Below are positions 56,939 through 64,000 of a DNA stretch of 64,000 bases, piece by piece. The translations under genes and the position numbers were made by a program. The stretch covers positions 31,496,001 to 31,560,000 of the forward strand of contig OX485806.1 of NCBI GenBank assembly GCA_950295325.1, read 5' to 3'. This DNA comes from Polytrichum commune. Taxonomy: Eukaryota > Streptophyta > Polytrichopsida > Polytrichales > Polytrichaceae. How positions within the stretch are numbered: position 1 is the stretch's first letter; each line of letters opens with the position of its first letter. The notes beneath the pieces are model-generated. The model saw only the letters and a list, made by a program, of their open reading frames with translations. It had not been told where the DNA came from and made no database searches.

Positions 56939-56993
56939 TCGCTCACCGCTCAACGCTCACTGCTCACTGCTCACAGAATAGCATTCCTCGTCC
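56939..56993 (-). repeat. Right terminal inverted repeat of the outer element
   Basis: It reads TTATCGCTCACCGCTCAACG, then GCTCACTGCTCACTGCTCAC, AGAATAGC and CATTCCTCGTCC. It is the inverse of 21281-21340 over ~45 bp. It follows the last methyltransferase-like exon by ~210 bp. Confidence 0.78.
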
Positions 56994-57567
56994 TAGGTTC
57001 ATCCACTAGTTTAGGATTCCTCCTGAACCACTCCGGAACGGGAGTGTATGGAATATCTGGAATTGTACACTTAGTGAATGAAATTCCAATACCCCCAAAT
57101 TTCTGAGCATTCAGAGCACCCAGACTTGACCAATCCACTGTAATTTGCAACACGTGCTCCGCATACATCATACATGCCACAGACTTCGGAATTGCACTCT
57201 TGGGCCATCTTTCCAAACTGGAGATATTTCTAAGTATTGTTAGAAATCTCCATTTTGTCTCCACGTCTACAAGCTGGATATAACTCGCACTAATGGATTT
57301 GCAATGTCGCTCGTGACAAGGTCTTGGCCACAACCGATCAAAGTGAGGGAAACCCACGTACTGCATTACAGTCTTTGCAGACCACGGCTGTGGTACATTC
57401 TCCCAACCTGGCCTGGCTTTTTGGGTGTCGTCATCATAAACATCCCACTCCAACTCAGCGGCCTTGCGTCCATATTTCTTGTGCTCCCCTGATCCTCCAC
57501 TTGCCATGTCTCCAGATCCTCCACTTGTCATGTGTCTGGATCCTCCACTTGCCACGTATCCATCCAA
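56971..57567 (-). CDS. Hypothetical protein, 198 codons, overlapping the outer element's right end
   Basis: The product begins with a GGS-rich stretch (VASGGSRHMTSGGSGDMASG), then WDVYDDDTQKARPGWENVPQ, a Trp/Cys-containing middle and an end PYTPVPEWFRRNPKLVD. No known domain is recognised. Its last codons and stop lie inside the terminal repeat of the outer element, so the true end was probably replaced by the insertion. It could be a fragment of a host gene or of another repeat. Confidence 0.35.
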   Translation of the reverse strand: MDGYVASGGSRHMTSGGSGDMASGGSGEHKKYGRKAAELEWDVYDDDTQKARPGWENVPQPWSAKTVMQYVGFPHFDRLWPRPCHERHCKSISASYIQLVDVETKWRFLTILRNISSLERWPKSAIPKSVACMMYAEHVLQITVDWSSLGALNAQKFGGIGISFTKCTIPDIPYTPVPEWFRRNPKLVDEPRTRNAIL

Positions 57568-57800
57568 ATCGTAGTTTCTAAGTCTAATCTAGAACTCTAA
57601 TTTTTAAATTACTAATTGCACTTCATAATAGTGCTACAAAACATCCAAGCATACACTTCAAAATAGTGTTGCTGTGGAATGAGTTCAAAAATGTTGTTAA
57701 AAAATAAAGTACAAAAATTCAGCACACCCTTCGAGCACCCCGCTACTGGCGCTCACGCAGAGGCCAGTTGACTGGGCGCGTCAAAATGAATGTGCCAAAA
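57568..57800. other. Short A/T-rich spacer, nothing recognised
   Basis: No ORF or repeat of note. Confidence 0.5.
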
Positions 57801-57954
57801 AATCCGCCACCGTGATCACACCCACAAAACACGTGAATAATAAAAATATGTGAAAAACAATCCCCAAAAAGGGACCCTACACTCCCCCGAATGCCCCGCT
57901 ACCCCGCACTCTTTGGTAGAGGAGGGTTGTCCGGGCGCCCACAAGGAGTGGAGT

Positions 57955-57990
57955 GGGGTATATAAGTGGTCCCCTCCACTTATATACCCC
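57955..57990. repeat. 15-bp perfect inverted repeat containing two opposed TATATAA boxes
   Basis: GGGGTATATAAGTGG, a 6-base loop TCCCCT, then CCACTTATATACCCC. Each arm contains a TATATAAG box, one pointing each way. It sits at the edge of a C-rich minisatellite. It could be a foldback, a bidirectional core promoter or a palindromic breakpoint. Confidence 0.9.
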
Positions 57991-58292
57991 CGTCCGCCCT
58001 TCCATCCGCTCCCCGTTCCCACCCGGTTCCCGACCCGTTCCCCCCCGTCCAACCCCGCTCCCCTCCCGTACCCCCGTACCCGTTCTCCCCGTACCCCGTA
58101 CCCGCGTTCCCCCCCGTTCTCCCCGTCCGCCCCCCGCGTTCCTCCCCATCTGCCCCCCCCCCCCGTTCCCCACCCGCCCCCGCGTTCCTCCCACCCGTTC
58201 CCACCCGCCCCCCCGTCCGCCCCCCATCCGCCCACCCCGTTCCCACTTGCCCCCGCATTCCCCCGTTCCCGTCCCGTCCGCCCATTTTTCTC
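57991..58292. repeat. C-rich minisatellite (CCCGTTCCC / CCGTCCGCCC)
   Basis: Irregular repeats of CCCGTTCCC, CCCGTACCC and CCGTCCGCCC with almost no A. Proline/arginine-rich and glycine-rich ORFs in all frames here are by-products. Similar text recurs at 63425-63545 and more weakly at 62725-62770. The region 58300-59030 after it is A/T-rich with no supported feature. Confidence 0.9.
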
Positions 58293-59036
58293 CCTAACTA
58301 ACTAATGCCCTGCCTTCCGAATTCATCCATCCACCAAAATACATCGTAATAGCCACCCATGTAGTCAAATGAATTAAGAATATCTATCACTTGCACACTA
58401 AAATGGAAGCATATGACATTTTTCATTAGTATGCTCAATAGTATCCTTGATACTAAAACGCAAGCTACCATCTGAAGTATTCCAATGTGCAATGCTAAAT
58501 GTTATAATGTAAATACTTTTCCATTTTATGAAGTTACTAATGTTCATAAATAATGTCATATTGGCACTTTGAGTCCTCTAGGCATCTAACTTAGGCCCTT
58601 CGCAAATAATATATGTGACACTAAATACCATAACCGGTAAACTTATCCACACAAAACTAATTATGGATCCCTCAAGCAACAAAATAACCAATGTAGTATG
58701 ATGACCAACAAATTATCACCGCTATGGAGATTTTTGATCTATACAACAATTTGTCATAAGGACAAATATACTAAAATACACATATTTGCTACTCTATATA
58801 TAACATTAAAATTTCAAATTTTGTAAGACAACGATGAACATGCATAGAAGTATGCAATAATAAACGGTTGGTTGAATTTTTAAATTAAAAAAAAAAATCC
58901 TAAAAGTGATACAATATATTGCACAAGTAAGAACTTTATTATTGGGACGACGGTACAAATGCCCTTTATAAATGACATACATGCGCAAACCATGCACAAT
59001 CTAATATTCTACTTCATTCCGTCAACTTCACTTCCA

Positions 59037-59599
59037 TCATGACAACTTCGTAGATGCTTGTGGCTTTCGTCGAGGGTCAAATTTTGGCGGAAGAGGATCC
59101 GGCCTAAGTAAATCAGCATAGCTAATTGTTCAGTCTTTCATTCGTTCCTTCAACGGTAGCCGATGAGGCGATAATCTTCTCCTCTTCTTATGAAAAGGCA
59201 AAGTCCTTGAAGATTCTTCCGCTACCTTGTCTTCTTCAATGTCGATTGAATTGTCATCCACATCCACATCCCCGGGTTTCCGTAAAATATCCGCGATCAA
59301 ATCAACCACATCATTTGGATCTCCACCCACGCTTTTTGTTAGGTTCTTCTCCACCGCATCGATCTCGAATTTGACCGCATATCGTCGTTGGTCCTCCTCC
59401 GCCTTCAATTCCATGCTTGTGTAGATTGTGAGAAGGGGATCATGACATAGTCATCACGAAATTGATCTCTAACACTTCTCTCATCTCTCTCACGCTCGGG
59501 TGATGGATTGAATGGAATATGGGGTTCTCCTAAATTCTCTATCTCCTCATCACATCCTAGACCCTCAAACATGTCTTTCTTCTCTCCCATCCTATCCAT
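59037..59599 (-). pseudogene. Second copy of the MGDERDMF-type gene
   Basis: The product starts MDRMGEKKDMFEGLGCDEEI, passes PHIPFNPSPE and DDYVMIPFSQSTQAW, then in a shifted frame reads a charged stretch, LSPHRLPLKERMKD, a TGA, and TISYADLLRPDPLPP to a stop at 59037. It matches the gene of element C (48314-48788) in motif order. The extra stop and the frame change suggest decay. It may mark a relic of an element-C-like transposon at 57-60 kb, but no matching ends were found. Confidence 0.5.
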
Positions 59600-59864
59600 A
59601 ATACTCTACCCTCGTTATATGTGTGAGTCTAAAGGTTCTACTTACATACTGAGCTCAAAGGACTTCATGAAATATTCAATAATTGATGTAATCCAAGATG
59701 TAGAGGATCTAATTCTCGTTGGTAAGATAAAGACAACACAATAGGAATAAAAAGAAAGTTGGTGAAGTCAAAAAGTTAGTTGCATTTTTTGAAAAATTCC
59801 CCAGACACGCGCATTGGAAATCTCTTTGATGCCTCTTTGAAGCTTCTATATTTGATTAATTATC

Positions 59865-60245
59865 TATTCATTCAACAAATCACAAATTTGTGCTTCAACC
59901 TTAGTGGTTCATATGGTTTCACAACCCATGTCACGCATCCGAATGTCACTCTCATTCAACAAATCACTAATTTGTGTTTGAACCTTAGTGGTTCATATGG
60001 TTTTACAACCCATGTCACGCATCCAAATGCCACTCTCATTCAACAAATCATAAATTTGTGTTTCAACCTTAGTGGTTCATATGGTTTTACAACCCATGTC
60101 ACGCATCCGAATGTCACTCTCATTCAACAAATCATAAATTTGTGTTTCAACCTTAGTGGTTCATATGATTTTACAACCCATGTCACGCATCCGAATGCCA
60201 CTCTCATTCAACAAATCACAAATTTTTTCTTGAACCTTTGTGGTT
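59865..60245. repeat. 84-bp tandem repeat, about 4.5 copies
   Basis: The unit contains ATTCAACAAATCACAAATTT, AACCTTAGTGGTTCATATGG and CCCATGTCACGCATCC. Starts are near 59870, 59954, 60038, 60122 and 60206. Because 84 is divisible by three, a 156-codon ORF with 28-residue repeats appears; I do not take it as a gene. Confidence 0.93.
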
Positions 60246-60247
60246 CA

Positions 60248-60296
60248 TAAACCCTAAACCCTAAACCTTAAACCCTAAATCCTAAACCCTTAAACC
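60248..60296. repeat. Interstitial plant-type telomere repeat tract
   Basis: About seven CCCTAAA-type units (AAACCCTAAACCCTAAACC with variants CCTTAAA and CCTAAAT) directly follow the 84-bp array. TTTAGGG is the usual land-plant telomere unit. The short degenerate tract suggests a repaired break or TE-borne repeat, not a chromosome end. Confidence 0.9.
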
Positions 60297-60307
60297 AATC
60301 CAAATTG

Positions 60308-60640
60308 CTACCACATATGTGCCATTATTTTGTTCTCACACTCACGTAGAAGTGTTTCCATAAATTCCAATAGTTCTCCTTTACACATGTCACTTTCTTC
60401 TTCAGTGTATTCAAACTCCAACAATATTCTTTTGAGCCACAATTCGGTATTTGTGTTTCGATCACTATCATCGCTTGGATATTTACGAGGATTAAAAAGT
60501 TTGGCTGCATTGAATATTGGGAGGTATGGGAAACGATCATTCAAAGCATGAACAACTTTTTGCACACAAGATGCACCCAATAATATGAATGGTTGTAGTT
60601 CATTGGGCCCATAACATCAAGTAGCAAGGCTAGGAGGGTA
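60308..60640 (-). pseudogene. hAT-type transposase fragment
   Basis: The reading gives LQPFILLGASCVQKVVHALN, then FPYLPIFNAAKLFNPRKYPS, ELWLKRILLEFEY, CKGELLEFMETL and finally AHMW followed by a stop and QFG. This resembles the region just before the C-terminal dimerisation domain of hAT transposases, where W-W-x-x-F/Y-G is common. The rest is missing and the stop replaces a Trp. It joins telomere-like repeats on its 3' side. Family assignment is by remembered pattern only. Confidence 0.45.
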
Positions 60641-61378
60641 CCCTTTGAGTACCCGCAAATTTACCTCAACAAGAAGGGAAAAGCTTGCAAAGCAAGGGTG
60701 AATGAATGGATAATTAATCAAATATAGAAACTTCAAAAAGGCATCAAAGATGTTTCTAATGCGGGTGTCGGGAGATTTTTCAAAGTGTGCAACTACCTTT
60801 TTGACCTCACCAAGTTTTCCGTTGCTATATAGCTATTAAGATTTGTTTAGATTGTAATTTAGCCTAGATTAGAACCTTTACCACCACTTGGCATTAGTTT
60901 TGTCCTACAAACCGACATATTAATTTTAAACATTGAAAGTAACTATCCAAATAGTTTAAGCACGCGCCGGTTTGATGCTCTTTTGAGAAGGTCAATGCGG
61001 GCTTGCTACTTAATGTTATGCCCATCAGTTGCCAATGCATGAACAACACAATATCTTGTATTGTTTTCATAACTCAACTGAAGATTTCTTGCAAATTTCC
61101 TCAAGAATTTTCCCAAATTCTTGCTTGTACGACCCAACATAGGTCCATTCCTAGATTTTAAATTGAATCGGGCTTTAGGGTTTGACCGGTATATTTTGGG
61201 ACATTGGTGTCTTGCCATAAGGTTCATATGATAACTATTCTTGGTTCATTAGTCCACACAACTTTGTGTGTTTGTGTTTGTGTGTGTGTGTGGGGGAGGG
61301 GGGGGGGGTCGAACACAAGATTTTATTTATTTATTTATTTATTTTTGGGACATAAGGTAGACAAACTAGCGCCCAAAC
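60641..61378. other. Non-coding spacer with simple repeats
   Basis: No supported gene. A GT-rich and G-rich simple run lies at about 61262-61310 and a TTTA microsatellite at about 61320-61348. Some text before 60850 echoes that at 59780-59900. Confidence 0.6.
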
Positions 61379-62425
61379 ATTAAGAACCATAAACTTGCTC
61401 TTCTTCATTTTGAGAGGAATCACTTGAACTTCCTCTTTGTAGAAAAATCTTACCAGGGCCCACTTTGCCCAACATTACATCTTTAACAATAATTTGGTAT
61501 GAAAATAAGTTTGTTAGTTTGTTGAGCATGGCGTTCTTACCTATTGACATGAATGATGTTGTGTTTGTGAAAAGGTGGCATAAGACTGCGGAGAAGTCCA
61601 TCCCAATTCTAGTTCATTATCAAGCTTACATGAGAGGTGTGGATGTGGCGGATCAACTTCGAGGCTACCACACGGTTCAAAACAAAGACCACAAGTGGTG
61701 GCGTCGTCTATTTATGCACAATCTTGACACATCATTGGTAAGCTCATGGGTCATGTATAGAAGTAATATGCAAGAGGAGGTTGAAAAAAAAAGATTTATC
61801 CCATAGGGAATTCAATTATGCAATAGCAAAGAAACTAACATTGTTTGCTAAACGGCTTGCAGCTACATGCACAACGGAGAGTGGAGTTGGAAATGCACAC
61901 ATGCTTCATTATAGCATGATGTGGAGCGGGCATAAAGGAGGGAAAAGAAGAAAATGTGGAACTTGCGGTAAAACAAAACAACAATATTATTGCCCTACAT
62001 GTCACTACCAAGTACTTTGCCTATGTCAATGTTTTGTGACATGGCATGCAAAATAGTCACAAATTACATTTAAATGTTTACTACATAAGGGGGGGGGGGG
62101 TTAGGGAAGAACTAGTGCTTGTAGGGGGGTTGAAGAGGGTCAATTCCTCTCACTAGCAATTTTTTGATATATATTTATTTGTACATGAGATAAAAGAAAT
62201 TATGCACAATATCATATATACGGGATGTAATATGCAAAGCAATTCGAAGATAATTGCACATGAGATGTTATTTAATAGGTATTGTAGGTAGAAAGATGAA
62301 TTATTTGCAAGAATTTATCCTCTTGTTAAAGATGTAATGTTGGGCAAAGTGGGCCCTGGTAAGATTTTTCTACAAAGAGGAAGTTCAAGTGATTCCTCTC
62401 AAAATGAAGAAGAGCAAGTTTATGG
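61379..62425. repeat. ~104-bp inverted repeat flanking a piggyBac fragment
   Basis: 61379-61487 and 62322-62425 are inverted copies, nearly identical. The rightward copy encodes VMLGKVGPGKIFLQRGSSSD and QNEEEQVYG and runs on into a longer ORF to 62588. The leftward copy is the same text reversed. A TTAA lies at the inner edge of each arm. The arrangement suggests a fold-back rearrangement within a piggyBac element. Confidence 0.85.
61488..62056 (+). pseudogene. piggyBac transposase, C-terminal part, frameshifted
   Basis: The frame has YQAYMRGVDVADQLRGYHTV, then NKDHKWWRRLFMHNLDTSLV, a hallmark of DDE_Tnp_1_7 piggyBac transposases. The frame shifts at a run of A near 61785-61795. The new frame then gives HREFNYAIAKKL and a Cys-rich end (CGTCGKTKQQYYCPTCHYQV then CLCQCF), typical of the C-terminal zinc-binding domain. 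The N-terminal half with the first catalytic residues is missing. Not functional. Confidence 0.8.
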
Positions 62426-62588
62426 ATTTCCAAACTCTAAAAAACTTGATAACGTTCAAGTGGATGAAATATTGGTTGGGGGCATACCTAGTCCACAAAG
62501 AGATTATGTCTATCAATATATAAATATAAAGGGTGATAACCCTTCTCTTTCAAATGATTCCACATTGGCTAAATCTTCATCATCATAA
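62337..62588 (+). pseudogene. ORF starting in the piggyBac inverted repeat, possible N-terminal fragment
   Basis: The product is acidic and Ser-rich, starting in the inverted repeat arm and ending NDSTLAKSSSS. Acidic, variable N-termini are usual in piggyBac transposases, so it may be a displaced N-terminal piece. It could equally be unrelated sequence. No domain is seen. Confidence 0.3.
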
Positions 62589-63424
62589 CCATTTAGTAAC
62601 TTTCCTAGAGTGTCATGAAAAAATAAAGTATCCCTACATTGATGTCTAGTAACATATGATCAACATTAGGTGTTGGCCTTCAAAGATCATTCGAAGAAAT
62701 CGCGACCGTATTCAATTTGGTTAGAAATTCCCCCTCGTTCCCCGTCCCCCGTCCCCTGTCCCCCATCCTATGTTCGGGGAAAACCGACGGCTAGTTCATT
62801 ATCAACCGATGGATTTCCCCTCATGGCCGGTCCAAATTTCCAACCATCGGATGGCAATCCGACTGTAATTTCAATCCTCCGCCAATTAGCCGATGGACTA
62901 GAAAATGTCCCGGAAATGTAGCCGATTCTTCTTGTGAGTTACTGGATTTTAGCTGGAAGCATCCATAGCGCTATTTGTATGGGGCATCTGATGATGCACT
63001 TGAGGAAGTACCCTAAACCTTAAACTTTTTGAATTATGCAACCTTTCCATGACCAAATCCAATTGCTTCTATGAAGAATTGGGGGACCCTTGGCCTTCAA
63101 GCGGTGAAGGCATTGCTAGGTTCAATTCCTGCCAAGGATATTAACTCTTCAAATTTAAAGTTTTGAACATGCCTTTTCTTTTCACTTATTCAAGATTTTA
63201 TACTAAGAAATGATTTCTAATAACTTTTCATACATTTTTTAAACAATTAGAGCCGATATGAATTCCATTTAATCGGATATTGGCCAATGAAAATATGAAA
63301 ATATAGGCAATTGGCCAATTGATTTTACAAAAGACCGGCTCTTGCCAATGTAAATTGGAAAAAATCCGACCCTTCGTAGCAACTACCGGCAATTAGCCAC
63401 TTAGCCGGCTTCAAAAACTTCCCG
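62589..63424. other. Spacer, no gene supported
   Basis: Apart from a short C-rich run at 62725-62770 there is no clear repeat or coding region. Words such as ATTGGCCAATTG and CCGATGGA recur locally. Confidence 0.5.
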
Positions 63425-63545
63425 AACTCTGCCCCCGTCCCGTTCCCCCCCGTTCCCCCCGTCCGCACCTGTTCCACCCCGTCCGCACCCGTTCCCGCCC
63501 GCGTCCGCCCCTGCGTTCCCCCCCGTCCGCCCCGCTCCCACGTCC
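63425..63545. repeat. C-rich minisatellite, second block
   Basis: Repeats of CCCGTTCCC and CCGTCCGCACC resemble 57991-58292, suggesting the same kind of repeat lies upstream of a TATA box in both places. Confidence 0.85.
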
Positions 63546-63616
63546 TTTCATCCTACGTCCTTTCGGTTCCCCATGTCTAATCCGACCGGGATCCCATAAT
63601 CATTGTGCTCCCCTTT

Positions 63617-63628
63617 ACCTATATAAAG
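63617..63628 (+). promoter_or_regulatory. TATA box of a possible gene at the right edge
   Basis: CTATATAAAGCC is a good plant TATA box. It lies ~215 bp before an open ATG, with a pyrimidine-rich leader between. A C-rich minisatellite is upstream. Motif evidence only. Confidence 0.45.
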
Positions 63629-63833
63629 CCCCCGGCTTTAGTTCCAATCACTTTCCTCTCCTCCCACCACATTGGGACCCGAGACCTTGTTGCCGTCCTA
63701 AGGGACAGCGGCACCGCGCGGGTCTCAGGGGTTTTGGGAGGGCAGGGCAAATTGTGGGGGAACCCTCGCAATTTTTTTCTTCAGATTCACGCACTCATTT
63801 CTACACTCACTCACTCACACGGTTTTTTTCACG

Positions 63834-64000
63834 ATGGAGGGGAAGGACATTGCTCCTTACCAAGACGAGGATACAAGGCTGCACCGTGCTTGGCTCCGAA
63901 GCAATGCATCAGCGAATACTGGCGAGGGTATGGGAAGCGAGCCCGGAAGTGGAAGTCCTGCACCACGTAGAGCACGTCCAGATCCTTTTGAATTTGATCA
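63834..64000 (+). CDS. 5' end of an unknown gene, open at the window edge
   Basis: ATG 63834 opens 55 codons with no stop: MEGKDIAPYQDEDTRLHRAW, then a Gly/Ser/Pro-rich stretch and ARPDPFEFD at the edge. A TATA box ~205 bp upstream and a leader rich in CT and CACTCA support a real transcript start. No domain is visible in so short a piece. It might be a host gene or a transposon ORF. Confidence 0.45.
   Translation, partial: MEGKDIAPYQDEDTRLHRAWLRSNASANTGEGMGSEPGSGSPAPRRARPDPFEFD

Larger units (their letters stand above)
21281..56993. mobile_element. Outer giant MULE-type element, ~35.7 kb including nested insertions
   Basis: The left end at 21281 and the right end at 56993 are inverted copies. 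The left reads GCTATTTTGCGAGCAGTGAG and the right, reverse-complemented, reads GCTATTCTGTGAGCAGTGAG. Both continue with runs of GAGCG[GT]T-like short repeats into GAGCGATAA. Inside are a leftward transposase (split by element A), a small basic ORF and a rightward ParB-like/methyltransferase-like gene. Removing element A, element C and the 54831-56108 insertion with one target duplication each leaves about 12.8 kb. No clear 9-bp target duplication was found, so exact borders may be off by some bases and the element is old or rearranged. Confidence 0.75.

Noticed and set aside
57816-58305. Glycine-rich and proline-rich ORFs in five frames
   Set aside because: Low-complexity C-rich minisatellite gives open frames everywhere; no start context or homology.
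59780-60250. 156-codon ORF with 28-residue repeats
   Set aside because: Explained by an 84-bp tandem repeat whose length is divisible by three.

Overview
The window looks like repeat-rich intergenic chromatin of a land plant. The evidence is spliceosomal introns with GT-AG borders, plant-type TTTAGGG telomere repeats in an interstitial tract, a non-chromodomain (OTA-type) Ty3/gypsy retrotransposon, and Mutator-like (MULE), piggyBac and hAT transposase relics. The species cannot be fixed from the sequence; a seed-free plant is a guess only. Almost everything recognisable is mobile DNA, and no clear host gene is seen.

Layout. Bases 1-16785 hold a tandem Ty3/gypsy array: a partial internal region, an LTR, a complete internal region with an intact 2079-codon gag-pol, and a second LTR. 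The two units are nearly identical. Bases 16786-18180 are a diverged, CCGG-rich repeat. Bases 18181-20930 are a truncated relic of a MULE family. Bases ~21281-56993 form one ~35.7 kb MULE-type element (here 'outer'), bounded by matching terminal inverted repeats built of GAGCGG-like short repeats. Nested in it are a second large element of the same kind (element A, 25308-42825, with a 9-bp target duplication), a 4.1 kb element with related ends (element C, 45226-49290, with a 9-bp duplication), and a 1.28 kb insertion (54831-56108, with a 6-bp duplication). Bases 57000-64000 hold unknown ORFs, C-rich minisatellites, an 84-bp tandem repeat, telomere-like repeats, hAT and piggyBac fragments, and a possible gene start at the right edge.

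Main point. The outer element and element A share one unusual plan in opposite orientations. Each has a spliced MULE transposase (zinc finger, DDE, SWIM finger) transcribed outward toward one end. Each has a divergently transcribed small basic protein. Each has an eight-exon gene transcribed toward the other end that encodes a ParB-like DGNHR domain, an unknown middle domain and an amino-methyltransferase-like domain with a DLTA[GS]TGA motif and an altered catalytic motif (AEYPDG). Splice sites of this second gene are conserved between the copies. Element A also carries about 24 copies of a ~235-bp satellite centred on an 18-bp perfect palindrome. The outer element has a different array that contains GGTGCC/GGCACC inverted half-sites. 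I suggest, as inference, that this is a MULE lineage with a self-encoded DNA-binding or DNA-modification module and possible cis target arrays. All copies in the window carry at least one disabling change.
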